A stretch of DNA of 64,000 nt from Cytophagaceae bacterium (GTDB taxonomy: Bacteria; Bacteroidota; Bacteroidia; Cytophagales; Cytophagaceae). A model generated the notes under the pieces. That model was not told the DNA's origin. It made no database searches and saw nothing but the letters and a program-made list of their open reading frames with translations. The first letter of the stretch is position 1; the number at the start of each line of letters is the position of its first letter. Positions 26,863 through 36,191 of this stretch are shown piece after piece. The position numbers were made by a program, and so were the translations under genes. The stretch lies in contig JAGKWN010000006.1 in NCBI GenBank assembly GCA_021151805.1, positions 11,298 through 75,297 on the forward strand. The letters run 5' to 3'.

Positions 26863-29165
26863 TGAATCTTATTAAAAAATATGCACTGATCTTAACGATC
26901 GCATTTTCAACATCACTGATCATTCTTTTTTATGCATTCGTTTTTAAAAATCCGGAGCGCGTGTTTTTTTCAGACAAAGGCGGTGATGGCGTAAAAGAAT
27001 ATTTTTCATCCATCTACCACATTAAGTACGACACATCCTATTTTTTCTGTAGGTCCATGAATTACCCGTATGGCGAAGAATTGAAATTCTTTGGGATACA
27101 ATCATTGCCGGTTAATACAATCAAATTTATTCATGAACACACAGGCCTGCTGAATGCGTTTTCTGTGGTGGCATACATCAATTTCTCTATCATCTTATCG
27201 TTACTGCTTTCAGCCATTTTCATTCATCTGATCCTGAAAAAACTGGGCTTACCCTGGTGGATGATCGTATTGTTTGCAACACCGATAGCATTCTTAACAC
27301 CGCAACTTGACCGGTTTGGCGGTCACTACCCACTGGCCATAAGCTGTTTCATTCCCATAAGCATGTATTTGTTAATGGTCTTCCATGAAAGAAGAACCAT
27401 TTGGATAAGCACACTGATTGGACTATTTCATTTGTATGTATATGAAGTGCATGGGTATTTCTTTTTCATGACCGCAACAATACCGCTGGTGTATTTTACA
27501 TACATGTTCTTTAAAGAAAGAGCGAAGATGCTGACCAATGGCTTACATCTGTTCATGCAGATCATTCTTCCTTTTGCAGTTATCCTGATTCTTGACGGCA
27601 AGGGCTCCGGTATTGGAGACCGCACCACATATCCTTGGGGACATATGGACTACCTGTCTAAACCCGAATCAATTTTTCTGCCGATTTCAAGACCGTATTT
27701 TGCAAGTACTGCACGAGCGATTTTTAAGAGCATAGATTATATGGCAGAAGAAGGAAGAGCGTTTGTGGGTTATGCAGCCTTATTCGTAATACTCACCATC
27801 CTCTTCAGACTTATTGTATTCAGAAACAAAAAACCTTTTGTTTCACCAACCGAAAATCTTCCTTTTAATGTAGTACTGGTTGCATCAATATTGTTGCTGT
27901 TGTTTGCAATGGGCTTTCCATTCATACTGGAGCTGCAGGGCTTGATACAGTATTGCGGGCCAATCAAGCAGCTGAGGGCTCTTGGCAGATTCTCCTGGCC
28001 ATTTTATTATGCCCTGAATATTTTTGCGGTCTATTACATATATCATTCTTTCAAACCAAAAGTTGCCATAGGCATATCTGCTTGTCTCTTCGTGATTCTG
28101 GCTGCAGAAGTTAAGTACACAAATGGAAGTAAGGAAAAACAACTCAACAACCATTGGGAAGATTTAACAGCAACAGATAGCAGCAACGATATTTATGAAC
28201 TTTCGAAACAAATCAAAACCGAACAGTATGGGGCAATTCTTCCGCTGCCGTTTTTTAGTGTAGGCTCTGAAAATATAAATGTAGATGTTCGCTGTGAAGG
28301 CATCAGCAAGGCGTATGCAATGTCTTTACGTACGGGGCTTCCGCTGGTAAGTACCATGTCGAGCCGCTTATCTTTGAGTCAGGCGTATAACATGCAGCAA
28401 ATATATTTCGAACCATACAGAAAAAGTGGCATCCTGAAACTGATTCGGATTGAGTCAAATAAAGCCGTATTACTGATGGTTGAAGATTGTGATCTTTTGT
28501 CAGAAGGTGAGAAGGCGCTTATCGCTTGTGCATGGAGAATCGCTCGGAAAGGCACAACCACGATATATGCATTGGATCCCCGTTGCGGAGATGAAATTGC
28601 AGAAAGGCTGAATGAAGAAAAGACCAGAAGTATAGATACGCTGACGCTTCAACCTCCGCACACCGCAGATTTTCAGAAGGGCTTTTACTACAATGATTTC
28701 AAGTCATCTACCCAGCATATTGGTTACCTTGATCCCGGTGCTTTTCAAGCACAGCTCAGCAAACGCTTTGCCATAGACACCATTAACCTTCCGAAAACGT
28801 GTGAAGGGAAATACATTTTATCGTTCTGGTATTCGAATATTTATTTTGATGTATTACCAAGAACAGATCTGTTGGTAAATTCGGTTTCAGAAGCCAACGG
28901 AGAAAATGAAATCGTGAAATGCGAACTTTCAAAACGTGTAAAGATCTTAAACGGAAACTGGGCCTTATATGAAGATACGATCTATATTCCGAAGGGCACA
29001 CAGAAGATTCTGTTGTACGGTATTAACAAAGAAGTTTCAAAACCAGTATTGACCATTGATGATATTCTGTTGCGACCAGCTGCTCTGCAGGTCATGTTCA
29101 GTGATCCGGAAGGAATCATCATCAACAACCGCAGGTATCTAAAAACAAATCTACAATATCGTTGA
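26859..29165 (+). CDS. Large polytopic membrane protein, GT-C-like
   Basis: A 768-residue protein with about ten to twelve predicted membrane helices over the first 420 residues (for example YALILTIAFSTSLIILFYAF, YINFSIILSLLLSAIF, AIGISACLFVILAAEV) and a large soluble C-terminal domain of some 340 residues. An acidic pair in the first extracytoplasmic loop (KGGDGVKEYF) is consistent with GT-C glycosyltransferases that use polyprenyl-phosphate sugars, but no family signature is certain. It overlaps the GT2 gene by four bases and so probably uses that enzyme's product. Exact function unknown. Confidence 0.65.
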   Translation: MMNLIKKYALILTIAFSTSLIILFYAFVFKNPERVFFSDKGGDGVKEYFSSIYHIKYDTSYFFCRSMNYPYGEELKFFGIQSLPVNTIKFIHEHTGLLNAFSVVAYINFSIILSLLLSAIFIHLILKKLGLPWWMIVLFATPIAFLTPQLDRFGGHYPLAISCFIPISMYLLMVFHERRTIWISTLIGLFHLYVYEVHGYFFFMTATIPLVYFTYMFFKERAKMLTNGLHLFMQIILPFAVILILDGKGSGIGDRTTYPWGHMDYLSKPESIFLPISRPYFASTARAIFKSIDYMAEEGRAFVGYAALFVILTILFRLIVFRNKKPFVSPTENLPFNVVLVASILLLLFAMGFPFILELQGLIQYCGPIKQLRALGRFSWPFYYALNIFAVYYIYHSFKPKVAIGISACLFVILAAEVKYTNGSKEKQLNNHWEDLTATDSSNDIYELSKQIKTEQYGAILPLPFFSVGSENINVDVRCEGISKAYAMSLRTGLPLVSTMSSRLSLSQAYNMQQIYFEPYRKSGILKLIRIESNKAVLLMVEDCDLLSEGEKALIACAWRIARKGTTTIYALDPRCGDEIAERLNEEKTRSIDTLTLQPPHTADFQKGFYYNDFKSSTQHIGYLDPGAFQAQLSKRFAIDTINLPKTCEGKYILSFWYSNIYFDVLPRTDLLVNSVSEANGENEIVKCELSKRVKILNGNWALYEDTIYIPKGTQKILLYGINKEVSKPVLTIDDILLRPAALQVMFSDPEGIIINNRRYLKTNLQYR

Positions 29166-29199
29166 TTTCAGAAAAATTTGTTTGCCGTAAGTATATTCT

Positions 29200-31347
29200 A
29201 TGAAAGTTTGTATTGCCGAAAAACCCAGTGTTGCCAAAGATATCGCCGAAGTACTCGGTGCTAAAAAGCGCAATGATGGCTATTATGAAGGCAATGGCTA
29301 TCAGGTAACCTGGACCTTCGGACATTTTTGTACGCTGAAGGAGCCCCATGATTACCTGGATCGCTGGAAGATGTGGCGATTAGAAGACCTGCCCATGATT
29401 CCGCAGAGCTTTGGTATTAAACTGATCGATAATTCCGGAGTTAAAAAGCAATTCAAAGTAATTGAAAAACTGGTTCACAGCTGCAGCGAAGTAATCAACT
29501 GCGGTGATGCGGGCCAGGAAGGAGAACTCATCCAGCGCTGGGTACTGCTGAAAGCAAAGTGCCAGGCCCCGGTAAAACGCTTGTGGATCTCTTCACTTAC
29601 AACAGAAGCGATTAAGGAAGGCTTTCAGAAATTAAAAGCCGCGGATCAGTACAACAACCTTTATGCAGCCGGTAGTGCCCGCGCCATCGGCGATTGGCTG
29701 CTGGGTATGAATGCAACGCGCCTGTTCACCAAAAAATTCGGACAAGGAAAAATTGTTTTGTCAATCGGTCGTGTGCAAACGCCTACACTTGCCATGATTG
29801 TTGCGCGACAAAAAGAAATTGACGCGTTTGTTTCCGAAGAATACTGGGAACTGAAAACCATCTACCGCGAAACCGAATTTACTGCTACCATCGAACGACT
29901 CAAGTCACTTGATAAAGCAAACAAAGGTCTGGAGTATTTAAAGCAGCACCCGTTTGTAGTAACCTCTTTTGAAATCAAAGAAGGGAAGGAAGGCAATCCG
30001 AAATTATTTGATTTAACATCGCTTCAGGTGGAAGCCAACAAACGGTTTGGATACTCAGCTGAAGACACATTGAAATATGTACAAAGCCTGTACGAAAAAA
30101 AGTTTGTCACTTACCCGCGCGTTGATACCACGTACCTTTCAGAAGATCTCTATCCCAAGGTAAAAGGGATTCTGGAAGACCTTACTATTTACAGAAATTT
30201 AACGGCACCGGTATTGGCCAAACCAATTCCCAAATCCAAAGCTGTATTCGACGATAAAAAAGTTACCGATCACCATGCCATTATTCCTACAGGGGTGGCG
30301 CCTTCGCCGGGTTTGCACATCGAAGAAAAACGTATTTACGATCTGATCGCGAGAAGGTTCATTGCTGTGTTCTATCCGGAATGTAAGGTCTCAAACACAA
30401 CGGTAATGGGCACCGTGGGCCAGGTGGAGTTTAAAGCCACCGGCAAGCAGATCATTGAAGCTGGCTGGAAAGAAGTGTATGCGAATGATAAAACGGAAAA
30501 GAAAGAAGAAGGCGACGAAGAAAAAGTAATGCCGCACTTTACCGTTGGAGAAAGTGGTCCGCATGCGCCGCTGATTCACCAGGGAAAAACAACGCCACCA
30601 AAGGCTTACACGGAAGCGAGCTTGCTGCGGGCTATGGAAACAGCAGGTAAGCAGGTAGAAGATGAAGAGATGCGTGAATTGTTAAAAGATAATGGCATCG
30701 GTCGACCGTCAACACGCGCCAACATTATTGAAACACTTTTCAGAAGGAAATACATTGAGCGTAGAAAGAAAAATATTTTTGCTACACAAACCGGCATCGA
30801 TCTGATTGATTGTATACAATATGAATTACTGAAGAGTGCAGAGCTCACCGGTAACTGGGAGCGCAAGCTGCGCATGATCGAGAAAGGCGAGTACCAGCTC
30901 GACACGTTTAAGCAGGAATTGATTGACATGGTAACGGATATTACCAAAGAGGTTAAGAGCAATTCATACAGGGCTATTTATATCGCGCCGGAAAAATCGA
31001 AAGCAGCAGCGAAGCCGAAAGATGCCAATTCAAAAGAAAGCAAACCCAAAGAAGCAAAAGAGAAAAAGCCGAAAGAAGAAATTACCATTGACACATTGAA
31101 ATGCCCCAAGTGCAAGGAGCATTTATTAAAGAAAGGTAACACAGCCTACGGCTGCTCGAATTTTAACCAATGCGGATTTAAAATTCCGTTTGTGATACTG
31201 GGCAAAAAACTCAGCGACAAAAACATATTTGATTTGTTAAGTAAAGGCAAAACGCCCAAGCTGAAAGGCTTTACTATGCCAGGCACCGAAAAAGAAGTAG
31301 AAGGCAAACTGGTGATGAACGGTAGCTTTAATGTTGGCTTGGAATAA
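29200..31347 (+). CDS. topB: DNA topoisomerase III (type IA)
   Basis: A 715-residue type IA topoisomerase that unlinks single-stranded or catenated DNA. The N-terminal TOPRIM domain starts AEKPSVAKDIAEVLG, and the acidic motif CGDAGQEGELI (Asp103) replaces the usual DxDREG version. The catalytic tyrosine is Tyr305 in VTYPRVDTTYLS. The C-terminus has a Lys/Glu/Pro-rich linker (about 590-625) followed by a single Cys4-type zinc finger, CPKCKEHLL ... CSNFNQCGF. It follows the GT gene by 34 bases but is probably unrelated to it. Confidence 0.93.
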   Translation: MKVCIAEKPSVAKDIAEVLGAKKRNDGYYEGNGYQVTWTFGHFCTLKEPHDYLDRWKMWRLEDLPMIPQSFGIKLIDNSGVKKQFKVIEKLVHSCSEVINCGDAGQEGELIQRWVLLKAKCQAPVKRLWISSLTTEAIKEGFQKLKAADQYNNLYAAGSARAIGDWLLGMNATRLFTKKFGQGKIVLSIGRVQTPTLAMIVARQKEIDAFVSEEYWELKTIYRETEFTATIERLKSLDKANKGLEYLKQHPFVVTSFEIKEGKEGNPKLFDLTSLQVEANKRFGYSAEDTLKYVQSLYEKKFVTYPRVDTTYLSEDLYPKVKGILEDLTIYRNLTAPVLAKPIPKSKAVFDDKKVTDHHAIIPTGVAPSPGLHIEEKRIYDLIARRFIAVFYPECKVSNTTVMGTVGQVEFKATGKQIIEAGWKEVYANDKTEKKEEGDEEKVMPHFTVGESGPHAPLIHQGKTTPPKAYTEASLLRAMETAGKQVEDEEMRELLKDNGIGRPSTRANIIETLFRRKYIERRKKNIFATQTGIDLIDCIQYELLKSAELTGNWERKLRMIEKGEYQLDTFKQELIDMVTDITKEVKSNSYRAIYIAPEKSKAAAKPKDANSKESKPKEAKEKKPKEEITIDTLKCPKCKEHLLKKGNTAYGCSNFNQCGFKIPFVILGKKLSDKNIFDLLSKGKTPKLKGFTMPGTEKEVEGKLVMNGSFNVGLE

Positions 31348-31432
31348 TTTATATAGTTTAAAAGCAACCTCAATTTTCAACAAAAACCTAAAAAATATTT
31401 TCATATTATACTAAATAATATATTTCAATCCC

Positions 31433-32140
31433 ATGAAAAAACCATTTAGCTTATTCGCATGCGCCCTTGTTGCATTTGTAACGATCAGTTCGTGTTCAAA
31501 GAAAGATGATCCTGCTCCTTCTAATTCAAATAATTCAAACCTGCCGTGGCGCTTCTATTTTACCGGTACATTTGGCGGGGTTACCTACAACCAGGCAACT
31601 ACTACGAATACAGCAACGGGTTATAATGACGGCGTAGGCTCCAGTTCTGTAGGTAATTATGTTGATCCTGGCAACAGTGATGAGTATGTTTATGAATTCT
31701 GGGAAGGATCATATTGGACAAATATCACCAACAATAGCGGCCAGCTGGATGAAAAAGATGCCCTTGTTATGCGTGTTCACAAATTGTTTACCTATACAGG
31801 TGAGAATGAACCATCCAGAGCAAATGTTAAAAATCTGTTTGCAGCCGGAAACTATACAAACTTTTCTGTTGCAGCATCAAGCGGTGACTATCTTACTACT
31901 GAGGGATGGGATGTTGTATTGACTGAGACGAATGGAAAAGTATGGTCGTCATATGCCGGCACTGCAAATCAGACGGGAAGTTACATTAAAATAGATTCGC
32001 AGAAGGATGTAACGCTTGGCACGAACGCATTCCTTTCTGTAAAGGGGTCGCTGTCTTGCAAACTATATGATGATAGTGGCAATGTAAAAGTATTAGAGGG
32101 AACGTTTGAGCAGATTTTTGTTGATTATGAAATGCATTAA
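31433..32140 (+). CDS. Lipoprotein of unknown function
   Basis: A 235-residue protein with a lipoprotein signal peptide; the lipobox is TISSC with Cys21, followed by SKKDDPAPSN as usual in Bacteroidota lipoproteins. The mature domain is strand-rich with many Asn/Thr/Gly. No family is recognised. Probably outer-membrane anchored. A perfect hairpin terminator follows. Confidence 0.7.
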   Translation: MKKPFSLFACALVAFVTISSCSKKDDPAPSNSNNSNLPWRFYFTGTFGGVTYNQATTTNTATGYNDGVGSSSVGNYVDPGNSDEYVYEFWEGSYWTNITNNSGQLDEKDALVMRVHKLFTYTGENEPSRANVKNLFAAGNYTNFSVAASSGDYLTTEGWDVVLTETNGKVWSSYAGTANQTGSYIKIDSQKDVTLGTNAFLSVKGSLSCKLYDDSGNVKVLEGTFEQIFVDYEMH

Positions 32141-32161
32141 TTAAAAAGGTTAAAATTCAAT

Positions 32162-32198
32162 AAAAAAATGAGTGCTTTTAAAAGCACTCATTTTTTTA
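32162..32198. terminator. Bidirectional terminator
   Basis: The stem ATGAGTGCTTTT/AAAAGCACTCAT, with poly-A left and poly-T right, lies between convergent genes. It abuts the stop of the L,D-transpeptidase gene. Confidence 0.88.
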
Positions 32199-32786
32199 TT
32201 TGTAGATCCACAGCAAGGTAGGCTTCGTTTTTTTCTTTAACAGTGCATCCAGGTTTGTCATCATGCCGTCGGAAACTACCGGACAGCCGAGGCTCCAACC
32301 CATCGATAAATGCAACGGATAAATTTCCGTTTCTGAAACAGGTGTATACGAATGCAAAACCACGATTCGGTTATACGCATTTGAATTGGTAGATTCCAAA
32401 CCGTGCAGTTTGTAATGCACATGAATGCCCCACTGGCTGTAAGATCGTATACCAATTTTATATTTTCCTAAAGAAGTACAATAGCTGCCGCTCTCGTTGC
32501 TAAAGACCGGTGTAGAACCTGTACTGCCTTTACCCATGCCGTGACAGCAAAGGCCTTCGTACAGCACTTTTTTATTCTTAAAGTCCCATACGAAAAAACG
32601 TTTTTTGCCAGAGTGGATACTCATGTCAACAAAGAAAGCAGTAGCCGTATCATAGCCATTCTTTTTGCAGAATTTAAAGGCTTCGGCAATTTTGGCGCTG
32701 TCTATTTTTTCATAGACAGAAGTTTTTTTGCTGCTTGAACAGGTTGCAAGCAATAAAAAACAGAAGGGAATAAAAAGACGCAGCAT
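32196..32786 (-). CDS. Murein L,D-transpeptidase-type lipoprotein (YkuD_2)
   Basis: A 196-residue protein starting at MLRLFIPFCF (ATG at 32786); the longer frame adds 17 residues that do not look like a signal. The lipobox is LLATC with the anchor Cys, then SSSKKTS. The mature domain shows the YkuD_2 signature, with HLSMGWSLGCPVVSDGMM holding the catalytic Cys and the upstream VVLHSYTPVSETEIYP segment. These enzymes make or edit 3-3 peptidoglycan cross-links or link proteins to peptidoglycan. Periplasmic, anchored to a membrane. Confidence 0.83.
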   Translation of the reverse strand: MLRLFIPFCFLLLATCSSSKKTSVYEKIDSAKIAEAFKFCKKNGYDTATAFFVDMSIHSGKKRFFVWDFKNKKVLYEGLCCHGMGKGSTGSTPVFSNESGSYCTSLGKYKIGIRSYSQWGIHVHYKLHGLESTNSNAYNRIVVLHSYTPVSETEIYPLHLSMGWSLGCPVVSDGMMTNLDALLKKKTKPTLLWIYK

Positions 32787-33040
32787 GAATAGATGTGTTG
32801 TGTGAGTGAAACGAAATATGGATTTGTATTCATGCATAATGCGAAATAAAGAAAAGGATACAGGTTACAGAAAATTTTTTTCAATATTGAAAATAATAAA
32901 AAATGAACCGATTTATCTTTTAAGGTTGAATTATGTTGTAACCTTTAAGATACCAGTGTATCCAAATCAATTTTGCCCAGGAATATGTTTCATAATAAAA
33001 TTAGAGGAAAATGCGTTCTCATGAAAATTATAAAACATAA

Positions 33041-33664
33041 ATGAAAATCAAATCAATCTTCCTGTCAATGATGGGATTAACAGCTATTTTATGTGCATGC
33101 AGTAAAGAAAATGCCCCTTCGCCACAATCTCCAGTAGAACCTAACTATTCACAGTTAAAAGTCGGAAACTACTGGATCTATCAGCAATATGAAATACAAG
33201 ACAGCGACAATAGTGAAGTACTGTTAACTACTTACGACAGTTGTTATGTTGTGAAGGATACCCTTATCAGAAGCAATCGATATTTTAAGGTTTATAGACC
33301 AGATGGCTTTTCGGATTATGTGTATTTAAGAGACTCATTGGATTACATAGTAAATGAAAAGGGCTACAGAAATTTCTCTTCTAAAGATTTTACTAATAAT
33401 TTATTTACCAATGTATCCTATGATTCAAATAATGACACGATGATATATATCTGGGTTAAGATGGTAGATAGAGATTTTACAACCGTTGTTCCGGCAGGTA
33501 GTTTTACTACGCTGTGTGCAAAAAGAGGTATTAAAATTGGAAAAGAAAAGTATATGACAACACGATATGCAAAGAATGTAGGTATTGTAACAGAGACACT
33601 TCTAACCTATGCGTCTGCAGAAACTCATACCGAAAGGAGATTATTGCGGTATCATGTTCAATAA
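33041..33664 (+). CDS. Lipoprotein of unknown function
   Basis: A 207-residue protein with a lipobox, ILCACS (Cys near residue 20), followed by Ser/Pro-rich KENAPSPQSP. The mature part opens with YSQLKVGNYWIYQQYE, a pattern common in Bacteroidota surface lipoproteins. No function can be read. It is alone on the strand, with no close neighbour. Confidence 0.65.
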   Translation: MKIKSIFLSMMGLTAILCACSKENAPSPQSPVEPNYSQLKVGNYWIYQQYEIQDSDNSEVLLTTYDSCYVVKDTLIRSNRYFKVYRPDGFSDYVYLRDSLDYIVNEKGYRNFSSKDFTNNLFTNVSYDSNNDTMIYIWVKMVDRDFTTVVPAGSFTTLCAKRGIKIGKEKYMTTRYAKNVGIVTETLLTYASAETHTERRLLRYHVQ

Positions 33665-33748
33665 ATGGCTTTGAGTAAAACAAAATAAGAATTGGATTGA
33701 ATTTTTTCAAAAAAAGCAATAAATCAATCTAAGACATCATTTATAATG

Positions 33749-33787
33749 CTTAATTCGACAAAATTATATGCATTTTGTCGAATTAAG
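33749..33787. promoter_or_regulatory. Perfect 16-bp palindrome upstream of amt
   Basis: CTTAATTCGACAAAAT at 33749-33764 and its exact reverse complement at 33772-33787 flank a 7-base loop. It lies about 131 bases before amt and 85 bases after the lipoprotein stop. There is no T-run, so it is a better candidate for an operator, mRNA hairpin or cruciform than for a terminator. A nitrogen-regulatory role is inferred from position only. Confidence 0.45.
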
Positions 33788-33917
33788 TTTAAAAAACACC
33801 CTTATTTTCAATTTTTACATACATTTTCTTTTTTATCCCTGAATATTTTAACAGCTTTGCCCCCGAATATATTTAACCGGTATATTCATAACCCTTTATT
33901 TTACAACCTTAATCAAA

Positions 33918-35171
33918 ATGAACGAAATGACTGAGCTTGCTGCACAGCAAGTTGAGCTCACCCATGCCATAGATACGGCTTGGGTAGCTATTTGTGCCGC
34001 GCTAATCTTTCAGATGGAAGGCGGCTTCGCCTTATTGGAATCTGGATTTGTGCGATCTAAAAACGCCGTTAGTATTATTGCAAAAGTGATGATCGACATT
34101 ATGTTCGGCGGTATTGCATTCTATGCCATTGGTTTTGGAATTGCCTATGGTGCATCAAACGGCTGGTGGGCCTTTGGTTTCGGAATTCCTGAAGGCGACA
34201 TGGGATTAGGCCTCACCGTGTCAAACAAATTATTCTGGTTCATACAAATGGGCTTTGCTATTGCGGCAATCTCCATTGTATCAGGTGCGGTAGCAGAACG
34301 GATGAAGATCTGGGCATACGCATTCTTTGTGTTGTTCTTTTGTGCTGTCATGTATCCGTTGGCAGCAAATTGGGTATGGAACCCAGACGGTTGGTTGATG
34401 CAATTAGGCTTCAAGGATTTTGCAGGTTCTGCAGCTGTACACGCTATGGGCGGTTTTGCGGGTCTGGCAGCAGCTATTGTACTTGGTCCGCGGATCGGGA
34501 AATACAATGCAGATGGTTCCATCAATCCGATTCCGGGCCACAACTTAACCTTGTCGGCGGTAGGTGCATTTATTCTTTGGTTTGGTTGGTTCGGTTTCAA
34601 TCCGGGCTCAACATTAGGTGCGGTAGGTAAATGGGAAATAATTGGTACAGTAGCTACCAACACCTTCCTTTCTTCTGCCATGGGCGGTATTTCTACCATG
34701 GTGTATACATTCCTGCGTTATAAACGCATTGATATCACCATGGTGATCAACGGTGTGCTGGCAGGTCTGGTAGCCATCACGGCAGGTTGTAATGAGGTGA
34801 GTGCAAACTCCGCAATTATCATTGGTTTGTGTGCAGGTATCCTGATTGATATGGCAGTTGTAGCAATTGATAAGATGAAAGTCGATGATCCCGTGGGTGC
34901 TGTTGCGGTGCACGGCGTGAACGGCTTCTTCGGTACAGTAGCGGTAGGTTTGTTTGCAACAAAAGGCGGTTTGTTCACCACAGGTGATGCGCATTTATTA
35001 GGCGTGCAGACACTCGGTGTTACAGTGATCGCAGTATGTTCTTTTGTGGTAACGTATATCGCGTTTATCCTGCTGAAGAAAACAGCAGGCATCCGTTTAG
35101 GCGAGCGCGAAGAGCTTGCAGGTACAGATGCCGTGGAATTTGGTATTGAAGCATACACAACCATCGAATAA
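33918..35171 (+). CDS. amt: Ammonium transporter (Amt family)
   Basis: A 417-residue channel-like transporter for ammonium with eleven predicted helices. Conserved features are DTAWVAICAALIFQMEGGFALLESG (in part) in helix 1, the pore histidine context VHAMGGFAGL, and the second histidine context AVHGVNGFFG. There is no cleavable signal peptide. It is followed after 11 bases by a P-II protein, the normal amt-glnK arrangement. Confidence 0.95.
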   Translation: MNEMTELAAQQVELTHAIDTAWVAICAALIFQMEGGFALLESGFVRSKNAVSIIAKVMIDIMFGGIAFYAIGFGIAYGASNGWWAFGFGIPEGDMGLGLTVSNKLFWFIQMGFAIAAISIVSGAVAERMKIWAYAFFVLFFCAVMYPLAANWVWNPDGWLMQLGFKDFAGSAAVHAMGGFAGLAAAIVLGPRIGKYNADGSINPIPGHNLTLSAVGAFILWFGWFGFNPGSTLGAVGKWEIIGTVATNTFLSSAMGGISTMVYTFLRYKRIDITMVINGVLAGLVAITAGCNEVSANSAIIIGLCAGILIDMAVVAIDKMKVDDPVGAVAVHGVNGFFGTVAVGLFATKGGLFTTGDAHLLGVQTLGVTVIAVCSFVVTYIAFILLKKTAGIRLGEREELAGTDAVEFGIEAYTTIE

Positions 35172-35182
35172 AACACATCAGC

Positions 35183-35524
35183 ATGAAAAAGATAGAAGCA
35201 ATTGTAAAGCCTTCAAAGCTGAAGGCGATACAGGCAGGATTAATTAAAGCAGGTATCCCGTGTATGACTGTTGTACCGGTGAAAGGTGTGGGTTTACAGC
35301 AGGGGTTTCCGGAAATATACAGGGGAGCAGAGAAATCCATTGTACTGTTATCGAAGGTTATGATCATTTGTGTGGTAAGCGATGAGAACCTGGAGAAATG
35401 TATTGATGTAATTCTTGAAACAGGTTCTGAAGGTAAAGTAGGAGATGGAAAAATCTTCGTCTACGATGTACTGGATGCGATCCGCATGCGTACAAAAACC
35501 CGCGGCGACGACGCGATACGTTAG
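35183..35524 (+). CDS. P-II nitrogen regulatory protein
   Basis: A 113-residue trimeric signal protein that binds 2-oxoglutarate and ATP/ADP. Visible marks are KKIEAIVKPSKLKAI at the start, the T-loop GVGLQQGFPEIYRGAE with the conserved Gln and Tyr, and the C-terminal GKVGDGKIFVYDVLDAIRMRT (quoted in part). It belongs to the GlnB/GlnK family; the neighbour (amt, 11 bases upstream) favours the GlnK role of gating ammonium uptake. The T-loop differs from the usual GRQKGHTELYRGAEY in several positions. No uridylylation evidence can be read. Confidence 0.9.
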   Translation: MKKIEAIVKPSKLKAIQAGLIKAGIPCMTVVPVKGVGLQQGFPEIYRGAEKSIVLLSKVMIICVVSDENLEKCIDVILETGSEGKVGDGKIFVYDVLDAIRMRTKTRGDDAIR

Positions 35525-35559
35525 TGGTCAGTATAAATTTCAGTTTCTTATTTCCATTA

Positions 35560-35590
35560 CCGATGCCATCGCTTCAAGCGATGGCATCGG
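35560..35590. terminator. GC-rich hairpin between P-II and DUF4180 genes
   Basis: CCGATGCCATCGC / GCGATGGCATCGG is a perfect 13-base stem around TTCAA, followed by TGTTTT. It fits termination of the amt operon and lies between convergent genes. Confidence 0.75.
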
Positions 35591-35594
35591 TGTT

Positions 35595-35951
35595 TTACTG
35601 AAGGTGTTTCAACGCCTCTTCCACCGATCCAACAAAATTAATCTGCTTATTCTTATTGCTTTCAAAAATAAAATCTTTGAAACTTTTACTTTGATAGTTT
35701 TCAAACTTCCCGACAATCGCCAGGCGCATTCTATAGTTTGAAAACTTCTGCAGGATCTCGCCTGCAATTCCGGTTTTCAAATCAAAGAAAGCCGGAGCAA
35801 TATTTTTCTCGTAAAGAATAATTGCATCGAATCCCTGGTAATAGATATCTGCCATGAGGGTTAACGCATCATCAATCTTTGAAATGATAATGTCGTCGGA
35901 AGTCACTTCTGCAATTTTTGTGTTGGATAGTTGATGTATATTGATTTTCAT
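35595..35951 (-). CDS. DUF4180 protein
   Basis: A 118-residue soluble protein. The phrases AFFDLKTGIAGEILQKFSNYR, LAIVGKFENYQSKSFKDFIFES (quoted in parts) and a C-terminal VGSVEEALKHL match DUF4180, an unknown-function family in Bacteroidota and Firmicutes. It is convergent with the P-II gene. Confidence 0.72.
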   Translation of the reverse strand: MKINIHQLSNTKIAEVTSDDIIISKIDDALTLMADIYYQGFDAIILYEKNIAPAFFDLKTGIAGEILQKFSNYRMRLAIVGKFENYQSKSFKDFIFESNKNKQINFVGSVEEALKHLQ

Positions 35952-36191
35952 TTTTATTAATCAATTGAAAGATTACCCGATTCAGGCCCGACGCGCACTA
36001 ATCATACATAGCCGCTATCCTCTTCCGTTCCTTCACAGCAATTAATTCATTTCTTAAAGTAACATTGCTGTAGTTGTATCTATCGGCATTTAGTCTTTAC
36101 AACTCTTTTTCCCATGACATAATATAAACACTTTTCAATTAAATAATCATCGTTGGAGTATGATACACTTAAAATGAATCAGAGAATTTAA

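Noticed and set aside
34145..34699. 184-codon minus-strand ORF opposite amt
   Set aside because: It mirrors the hydrophobic amt frame, has a Pro/Ala-rich unnatural composition and no family sense.
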